Source: CAYSIX01 sp964431205 (GTDB lineage: Bacteria; Planctomycetota; Phycisphaerae; Phycisphaerales; Phycisphaeraceae). From it: a stretch of 10,423 bases of DNA. The notes beneath the pieces were generated by a model, which made no database searches, was not told the DNA's origin, and saw only the letters and a list, made by a program, of their open reading frames with translations. The position numbers were made by a program, and so were the translations under genes. The stretch spans positions 1-10,423 of the forward strand of contig CAYSIX010000149.1 in NCBI GenBank assembly GCA_964431205.1, given 5' to 3'. Positions 6,037-10,423 of the stretch are shown here, piece after piece (within the stretch, counting starts at the first letter, position 1; each line of letters begins with the position of its first letter).

Positions 6037-7640
6037 TGGCTTTGCTCCCGCAGCAGCCGACGCAGGTCGTCGAGCGTGTCGGCGTCGGCCGGGCCCTTGT
6101 CGTCCCGCCGACGCAGCATACGCGGGAAACGCAACGCCACCCCCGACTTGTGCCGGTCGCTGGCCTGGATCTGCTCGAACCCCAGCTCGAACACCAGCCG
6201 CGGCTCGACCGTGTGCACCGGCCCGTGCCGCCCCGTCGTGTGCCGCCGAATGAACCGATCCACCTCACGGATCTGCTCGTTCGACAGCCCCGAGTACGCC
6301 TTGGCGATCGTCACCAGCTCCCCGCGATCCCACACCGCGAACGTGTAATCCGTGAACAGCCCCGCCCGTCGGCCGTGCCCGTGCTGCGCGGCGACCAGCA
6401 CCGCGTCCACCGTGAACGGCTCGACCTTCCACTTCCACCACGCGCCCCGCTGTCGCCCGACCCCGTACGTCGAGTCCCAACGCTTGAGCATCAAGCCCTC
6501 CACGCCCCGCTGCCGCGCCTCGTCCATGCGCTCGTGCAGGTCCGCCCAGGAGTCGGCCTGCCACAGCGGCGACAGTTCCAAGGCCGCCTCCCCGTCCGCC
6601 TGCCGTGCCGCCTCGACCAACCGCTCCAGCCGCTCCCGCCGCCGCACCAGCGGCTCCTCCCGCACGTCGCGACCCCCCTCCTCCACCACGTCGTACGCCA
6701 TGAACACCACCGGCACCTCCGGCCAAAGCCGCGGCTCCACCCGCTTGCGACCGATCCGCCGCTGCAGCATCGCAAAACCCAGCGGCCGACCGTCCTCCCA
6801 CGCCAGCACCTCCCCGTCCAGCACCGTGCCGTCCGGCAGAACCCGCCCCGCCTGAACCAGCTCCGGGAACGACGCGTTGACCATCTCCTGCCCACGCGAC
6901 CAGACCAGCACCCGCCCGCGCCGGTGAATCATCTGCGCCCGGATGCCATCCCACTTCCACTCCGCCAGCCACCCGTCGATCGGGCCGAGCGCTTCACCGC
7001 CCCCTTCCAGCGGCGACGCCAGGTAGAACGGGTACGGCCGGCCCGGCCCGTCCGTATCGCCCTCGCCGCGCAGCAGCGCCCCGAACGCCGCCGCGCTCGG
7101 CCGCCACTGCCCCGACAACCGGTGCGCCATCACCGCCGGGGCCACCCCCGCCACCTCCGCCAGCGCCCGGATCACCAGCGCCCGGCTCACCCCCACCCGC
7201 ATCGCCCCCGAGATCAGCTTGTGAAACAAAAAGACCTGCTGCCGGCTCAGCCGACGCCACACCCCCGTGATGACCCGTCGCCGCGACGGATCGTCCATCC
7301 GCTCCAGCGGCAGCACGCTCTGTTCGATCAGCTCGTGCAGCGGCGGCGCCTCGTCGACGGCGCGCTCGGGCAGCAGCAGCGCCAGCGTCTCCGACAGGTC
7401 CCCCACCGCGCGGTACGACTCGTCGATCAGCCACAGCGGGTAGCCCGTCTTCTCGCCGATCCAGGCACGCAGCAGCCGCGTCGGCACCGCCCGGATCACC
7501 CGGTTGCCCGACAGCACGTGCAACGCCCACGCCGCGTCCGCCGCCGGCGCCTCCCGGAAATACCGCTTCATCGCCTCGACCTTTTCACCCGTACGCGTCG
7601 TGGCGTCCAGCTCGAGGTACAGCTCGGTGAATCGACGCAT
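6024..7640 (-). CDS. ATP-dependent DNA ligase of the damage-response cluster
   Basis: This 538-residue enzyme seals nicks in duplex DNA through a lysyl-AMP intermediate. It has the N-terminal DNA-binding domain (about 1-200, including RRLSRQQVFLFHKLISGAMR), then the nucleotidyltransferase domain: motif I EWKWDGIR with the adenylated Lys229, WSRGQE (247-252), motif III LDGEVLAW (274-281), IIIa VFMAYDVV (312-319), IV EGLMLKR (381-387) and V WWKWKVE (401-407). The OB-fold domain follows, with PRLVFELGFEQIQAS near the end. Length and architecture match the stand-alone ligase of the ligase-associated repair cluster (often annotated as cisplatin damage response ligase), not the NHEJ protein LigD. 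It starts 3 bases after the exonuclease stop, with GAGG about 8 bases upstream inside that gene. Its stop overlaps the presumed helicase start, so translation is likely coupled along the operon. Confidence 0.95.
   Translation of the reverse strand: MRRFTELYLELDATTRTGEKVEAMKRYFREAPAADAAWALHVLSGNRVIRAVPTRLLRAWIGEKTGYPLWLIDESYRAVGDLSETLALLLPERAVDEAPPLHELIEQSVLPLERMDDPSRRRVITGVWRRLSRQQVFLFHKLISGAMRVGVSRALVIRALAEVAGVAPAVMAHRLSGQWRPSAAAFGALLRGEGDTDGPGRPYPFYLASPLEGGGEALGPIDGWLAEWKWDGIRAQMIHRRGRVLVWSRGQEMVNASFPELVQAGRVLPDGTVLDGEVLAWEDGRPLGFAMLQRRIGRKRVEPRLWPEVPVVFMAYDVVEEGGRDVREEPLVRRRERLERLVEAARQADGEAALELSPLWQADSWADLHERMDEARQRGVEGLMLKRWDSTYGVGRQRGAWWKWKVEPFTVDAVLVAAQHGHGRRAGLFTDYTFAVWDRGELVTIAKAYSGLSNEQIREVDRFIRRHTTGRHGPVHTVEPRLVFELGFEQIQASDRHKSGVALRFPRMLRRRDDKGPADADTLDDLRRLLREQSQSTV
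6045..6049 (-). promoter_or_regulatory. Shine-Dalgarno pointing to a helicase start at ATC 6036
   Basis: GGGAG on the minus strand, within the end of the ligase gene, is followed after 8 bases by ATC (6034-6036) in the helicase frame. The spacing is ideal for initiation, which suggests either a rare AUC start or an ATG misread or mutated at its third base. Confidence 0.45.
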
Positions 7641-7643
7641 GGG

Positions 7644-8648
7644 TCAGACCTCGCCGTCGTCGCGCTCGCCGCTGAAACGCGTGGAGACCGCGAACGCGTC
7701 GAGCCCCTGCTCACCCAGCCAGCGCACCACCGCGTCGGTGTGCCCGTGCGTCACCCCCACCCGCCGCGCGCCCGTCGCCGCGATCGCCCCCATCAGCCCG
7801 TCCCAGTCCACGTGGTCCGAGAGCACGAACCCGCGATCCACCGAGCGGATCCGTCGCGCCCCGCGGATCGCCATCCACCCCGAAGCGAAAGCCGTCGAGA
7901 TCGGCCCGAACCTGCGGCACCAGCTCGACCCGTTGGCCGACAGCGGCGCGATCACCATCGCCCGGCCGCGCGTCGCCTTCGCCGCCTCCGCATCGGCGTG
8001 CCGTGTCGCCGGCAGACGCACCCCCGCCGCTCGGTAGCACTCGGTCATCCGCTCGACCGCCCCGTGCAGCAGGATCGGCCCGATCCGCTCGTCCAGCCCG
8101 CTCAGCACACGCTGCGCCTTGCCCAGGGCGTACGCAAACAGGACGCTCGTCCGCCCGCGCTCCACGTTCGACGCCCACCAGCGATTGATCTGCTCAAACA
8201 CGCGCTGCTGCGGCGGCCAACGATAGACCGGCAGGCCGAACGTCGATTCGGTGATGAACGTGTCGCACGGCACGGGCTCGAAGGCCGCGCAGGTGGCGTC
8301 CGGCTCGGTCTTGTAATCGCCGCTGGCCACCCACACCTTGCCCCCGCACTCGATCCGCACCTGCGCCGAGCCGAGCAGGTGCCCGGCAGGATGCAGCGAG
8401 ACCGACGCCCGGCCCAAGGGAATCGACTCGCCGTAAGCCAGCTCGTGCAAGGGGAGGTCGCCGCCCAGCCGGGCGCGCAGCACGCCGGCGCCGGCAGCGG
8501 CGGTGTAGTACTCGTCGCTGCCGGCCCGGGCGTGGTCCGAGTGCGCATGGGTGATCACCGCCCGCGCCACGGGTTTCCACGGATCGACGTGAAAGTCGCC
8601 CGCCGGGCAGTACAGGCCGCGGTCCGTCGGTTGCAGCAGCTCAGCCAC
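7644..8648 (-). CDS. ligase-associated DNA damage response exonuclease (MBL-fold/beta-CASP)
   Basis: This 334-residue metallo-beta-lactamase-fold nuclease is related to the SNM1/Artemis and CPSF73 nucleases and acts on DNA ends in this repair set. Visible motifs are the zinc motif THAHSDHA (33-40, HxHxDH), HPAGHLLGSAQ (86-96), SGDYKTEPD (109-117, metal-binding Asp111), ESTFG (134-138), FAYALGKAQR (171-180), LSDHVDW (276-282) and THGH (300-303). The start is a GTG (8646-8648) with GAGGTGA 3-6 bases upstream. It is the first gene of the repair operon, 3 bases ahead of the ligase; the 212-base region upstream separates it from pncA. Family assignment is clear from motif order and from its neighbours. 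Confidence 0.94.
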   Translation of the reverse strand: MAELLQPTDRGLYCPAGDFHVDPWKPVARAVITHAHSDHARAGSDEYYTAAAGAGVLRARLGGDLPLHELAYGESIPLGRASVSLHPAGHLLGSAQVRIECGGKVWVASGDYKTEPDATCAAFEPVPCDTFITESTFGLPVYRWPPQQRVFEQINRWWASNVERGRTSVLFAYALGKAQRVLSGLDERIGPILLHGAVERMTECYRAAGVRLPATRHADAEAAKATRGRAMVIAPLSANGSSWCRRFGPISTAFASGWMAIRGARRIRSVDRGFVLSDHVDWDGLMGAIAATGARRVGVTHGHTDAVVRWLGEQGLDAFAVSTRFSGERDDGEV

Positions 8649-8651
8649 GGA

Positions 8652-8658
8652 TCACCTC
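8652..8658 (-). promoter_or_regulatory. strong Shine-Dalgarno supporting the exonuclease GTG start
   Basis: GAGGTGA on the minus strand places its GAGG core 6 bases ahead of GTG 8648. It is the best ribosome binding site in the window and fits the first gene of an operon. Confidence 0.7.
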
Positions 8659-8690
8659 AGGCCCGAGGCTCGAATCGGCGCGGCAGGTGC

Positions 8691-8716
8691 GCGGCCCCCG
8701 CGGCTGAAGGGGCCGC
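8691..8716 (-). repeat. GC-rich inverted repeat in the repair-operon leader
   Basis: GCGGCCCC and GGGGCCGC are exact complements separated by 10 bases. The repeat is about 43 bases before the exonuclease GTG. It could attenuate transcription or end the pncA transcript, but there is no T-run. GC-rich DNA produces such repeats by chance. Confidence 0.35.
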
Positions 8717-8860
8717 TCGCGCCCGGGGCCACAGAGCGGCCGCCGTTCCCATCGCGGCCGGACCCGCTCGGACATTCGACTCGAAGGGGCACGTGGTCGG
8801 TCGCGCGGCATGGCCAATCGTAGGCCCCGCCCCGCCCACGCGATCGTTCCACACAAGCCT

Positions 8861-9496
8861 TCACCGCCGCGCCGCCGCTTCCTCTTGCTCCACCACCCGC
8901 GCCCCGGCGGTCTTGATCTCCTCGATGGCGCGATCGGCGTCGCCGGCCGAGATCTCCACCGCCCGGCAGCCCTCGAGCAGCACACGCGTCTGGAAGTCTT
9001 CCTCGCGTGCGTCCAAGGCCGTGAACTTCACGCACACGTCCAGCGCCAGGCCGACGACGTCGACCGCCGTCACGCCGCGCTGCCGCAGGAAGTCGGCCAG
9101 ACCGGTGTCCTTGCGGTGACCGTTGTCGAAGAAGCCGCTGTAGCTGTCGATGCGGGGATCGTCGCCCTTGCGGAAGACCTTGTGGAAGTGTTCGACGTCG
9201 AGGCCGGAGGCGAACGAGGCACCGGGGGTGTGCTGGACGCAGTGATCGGGCCAGACGATCTGTTCGAGGCCGTCGAGGGTGGTGCGGTCGCCGACGTCGT
9301 GGTCGGGGTGCTGGCTGACGAACGAGCCGTGGTCGGGCGGGTGCCAATCCTGGCTGGCGACGATCAGGTCGTAATCGCCATCGGCCATGAGGCGGTTGAT
9401 CACGGGCACGACCTGGTCGCCGTCGGGCACGGCCAAGGCGCCGCCGGGCAGGAAGTCGTTCTGCACGTCGATGACCAGCAGGGCGCGTTTGTTCAT
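8861..9496 (-). CDS. pncA: nicotinamidase
   Basis: This 211-residue cytoplasmic enzyme converts nicotinamide to nicotinic acid in the NAD salvage pathway. The isochorismatase-like fold shows the catalytic triad Asp10 (LLVIDVQNDF), Lys110 (FRKGDD) and Cys155 (ALDVCVKFTA). Metal binding is indicated by ASQDWHPPDHGSF (48-60, with Asp50, His52 and His56) and by WPDHCVQ (82-88). FLPGGALAVPDGD near the N-terminus and DSYSGFFDN (117-125) are typical of PncA rather than of other isochorismatase-family hydrolases. The ATG start has GGTGA about 5 bases upstream. It lies downstream of ahcY on the same strand: 220 bases after the usual ahcY end, or only 4 bases if the extended ahcY frame is real. Confidence 0.95.
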   Translation of the reverse strand: MNKRALLVIDVQNDFLPGGALAVPDGDQVVPVINRLMADGDYDLIVASQDWHPPDHGSFVSQHPDHDVGDRTTLDGLEQIVWPDHCVQHTPGASFASGLDVEHFHKVFRKGDDPRIDSYSGFFDNGHRKDTGLADFLRQRGVTAVDVVGLALDVCVKFTALDAREEDFQTRVLLEGCRAVEISAGDADRAIEEIKTAGARVVEQEEAAARR

Positions 9497-9500
9497 GGCG

Positions 9501-10423
9501 TCACCGTGTGAACGCTAGGCGCCCGTGCGTTGCCGTGCCAATGCGCGTCGAACCGCCCGCGCCGGGCGCTGAGGGTGTCGCCGATGACTCGACGCACACC
9601 TTCGGCACACGGGCGGGCGGTCCGCCACGTTCCGGGACATCAGCACCGTTCGATCGAACGGCACCGGCGGGGTCCGGCCCACGCCCGCGTTCGACCGCGG
9701 GGGCCGAGCCCGATAAATACCGGTAGTGCTCGGACTTGTACGGCCCTTCGATCGGCACGCCGATGTAGTCGGCCTGCTCCTTGGTGAGCTTGGTCAGCTT
9801 CACGCCGAGCTTGTCCAGGTGCAGGCGGGCGACCTTCTCGTCCAGCTTCTTCGGCAGCACGTACACCTTCTTCTCGTAGTCGTCGCGGTTCTGAGCCAGC
9901 TCGATCTGCGCCAGGACCTGGTTGGTGAAGCTGGCGCTCATCACGAAGCTGGGGTGCCCCGTCGCGCAGCCGAGGTTCAGCAGCCGGCCCTCGGCCAGGA
10001 TCAGCACGCTGTGGCCGTCCTCGAACGTCCACTTGTCGTACTGCGGCTTGATGTTCGTCCGCTTGGCGATCTTCTTCAGCGCCGCCATCTGGATCTCGTT
10101 GTCGAAGTGCCCGATGTTGCCGACGATCGCGTTGTCCTTCATCTTCGCCATGTGATCGGCGGTGATGATGTCGAAGTTGCCGGTCGTGGTGATGAAGATG
10201 TCGGCGGTGTCGAGCACGTCCTCGAGGGTGGTGACCTCGTAGCCCTCCATGGCGGCCTGCAGGGCGCAGATCGGGTCGATCTCGGTGACGATCACGCGGG
10301 CGCCCTGGCCACGCAGCGACTGGGCGCAGCCCTTGCCGACGTCGCCGTAGCCGCAGACCACGGCGACCTTGCCGGCCATCATCACGTCGGTGGCTCGGTT
10401 GAGCCCGTCGATCAGCGAGTGTC
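9501..10423 (-). CDS. ahcY: adenosylhomocysteinase (S-adenosylhomocysteine hydrolase), 5' end outside window, stop lost
   Basis: The enzyme splits S-adenosylhomocysteine into adenosine and homocysteine, relieving inhibition of SAM-dependent methyltransferases. The visible part begins in SLIDGLNRATDVMMAGK and includes the NAD-binding Rossmann loop CGYGDVGKGCA, VTEIDPICALQAAMEGY, TTTGNFDII, VGNIGHFDNEIQ, NLGCATGHPSFVMS and the C-terminal GPYKSEHYRY that normally ends the protein and reaches into the neighbouring subunit's NAD site. The N-terminal substrate domain lies beyond the window edge. After YRY the frame does not stop: a TTA leucine codon (9714-9716) stands where TAA is expected, and 71 further residues follow to a TAG at 9501. 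These are Gly/Pro/Ser/Arg-rich, with no hydrophobic pattern. I regard the extension as translated 3' untranslated sequence, caused by a one-base change or a sequencing error. Confidence 0.95.
   Translation of the reverse strand, partial: HSLIDGLNRATDVMMAGKVAVVCGYGDVGKGCAQSLRGQGARVIVTEIDPICALQAAMEGYEVTTLEDVLDTADIFITTTGNFDIITADHMAKMKDNAIVGNIGHFDNEIQMAALKKIAKRTNIKPQYDKWTFEDGHSVLILAEGRLLNLGCATGHPSFVMSASFTNQVLAQIELAQNRDDYEKKVYVLPKKLDEKVARLHLDKLGVKLTKLTKEQADYIGVPIEGPYKSEHYRYLSGSAPAVERGRGPDPAGAVRSNGADVPERGGPPARVPKVCVESSATPSAPGAGGSTRIGTATHGRLAFTR
9646..9661. repeat. 16-base perfect palindrome after the ahcY core
   Basis: CCGTTCGATCGAACGG is fully self-complementary and lies about 55 bases beyond the usual ahcY end, within the stretch translated as the odd C-terminal extension. 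Expected chance occurrence in 10 kb is low. It may be a transcript-end hairpin, a protein-binding site, or part of ordinary non-coding sequence; it supports the view that this stretch was not originally coding. Confidence 0.55.

Larger units (their letters stand above)
8649..8860. other. 212-base spacer between pncA and the repair operon
   Basis: I see no gene here. The spacer contains an inverted repeat, GCGGCCCC (8691-8698) and GGGGCCGC (8709-8716) with a 10-base loop, which in minus-strand RNA could form a hairpin in the exonuclease leader. It also holds a NotI-type palindrome GCGGCCGC (8736-8743) and a CGATCG (8841-8846) just after the pncA stop. The operon promoter should lie here, but I cannot identify convincing -35 and -10 boxes. 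Confidence 0.5.

Noticed and set aside
4246..6348. A 700-codon plus-strand open frame opposite the helicase
   Set aside because: It is an antisense shadow of the helicase gene, low in hydrophobic residues, without recognisable motifs.
6036..9119. A 1027-codon open frame on the plus strand opposite ligase, exonuclease and pncA
   Set aside because: It is antisense to three genes with clear catalytic motifs. In very GC-rich DNA the opposite frame rarely meets stop codons. Its product is a Pro/Arg/His-rich string with no domain.
1..10423. CRISPR arrays, tRNA or rRNA genes, transposases
   Set aside because: I found no regularly spaced repeats, no tRNA-like cloverleaf sequence, no rRNA signature and no transposase motif in the window.

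Overview
The window is very GC-rich, and every recognisable gene lies on the minus strand. Reading from high to low coordinates the order is: ahcY (partial), pncA, an MBL-fold exonuclease, an ATP-dependent DNA ligase, an Lhr-type DEXH helicase, pdeM, a histone-deacetylase-family hydrolase, cfa, and the tail of an RHS-repeat protein carrying dockerin-like calcium loops. The base composition, the arginine/alanine-rich proteins and the RHS-plus-dockerin combination suggest a planctomycete, perhaps of the Phycisphaerae. That placement is an inference from composition and style, not from a marker gene. A run of ten Ns at 2306-2315 marks this as a draft, probably metagenomic, scaffold.

The core (2838-8648) is the complete ligase-associated DNA-damage-response set: exonuclease, ligase, helicase and PdeM phosphoesterase. 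The genes are joined by a 3 nt gap and by short overlaps, so they almost certainly form one operon that processes, unwinds and reseals damaged DNA. A class-IV-like histone deacetylase family gene follows 18 nt after pdeM and appears to be a fifth member of the transcript. The gap in it is an assembly artefact: a 16-base repeat flanks 38 stray bases plus the Ns, and collapsing the repeat restores an intact 305-residue protein.

Upstream of the operon are pncA (NAD salvage) and the C-terminal two thirds of ahcY (S-adenosylhomocysteine hydrolase). The usual ahcY stop codon has become a leucine codon, adding 71 residues that do not look like protein sequence. Downstream, after a 240 nt spacer with a possible promoter, is cfa (cyclopropane fatty acid synthase), whose otherwise conserved active-site cysteine is alanine. 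Immediately after the cfa stop, the window ends in a beheaded RHS/dockerin remnant containing a perfect hairpin.

I did not find an obviously new multi-gene system. The points most worth checking are the deacetylase attached to the repair operon, the helicase that lacks any normal start codon before its Walker A motif but has a well-placed Shine-Dalgarno sequence in front of an ATC, the ahcY stop loss, the cfa Cys-to-Ala change and the RHS remnant.
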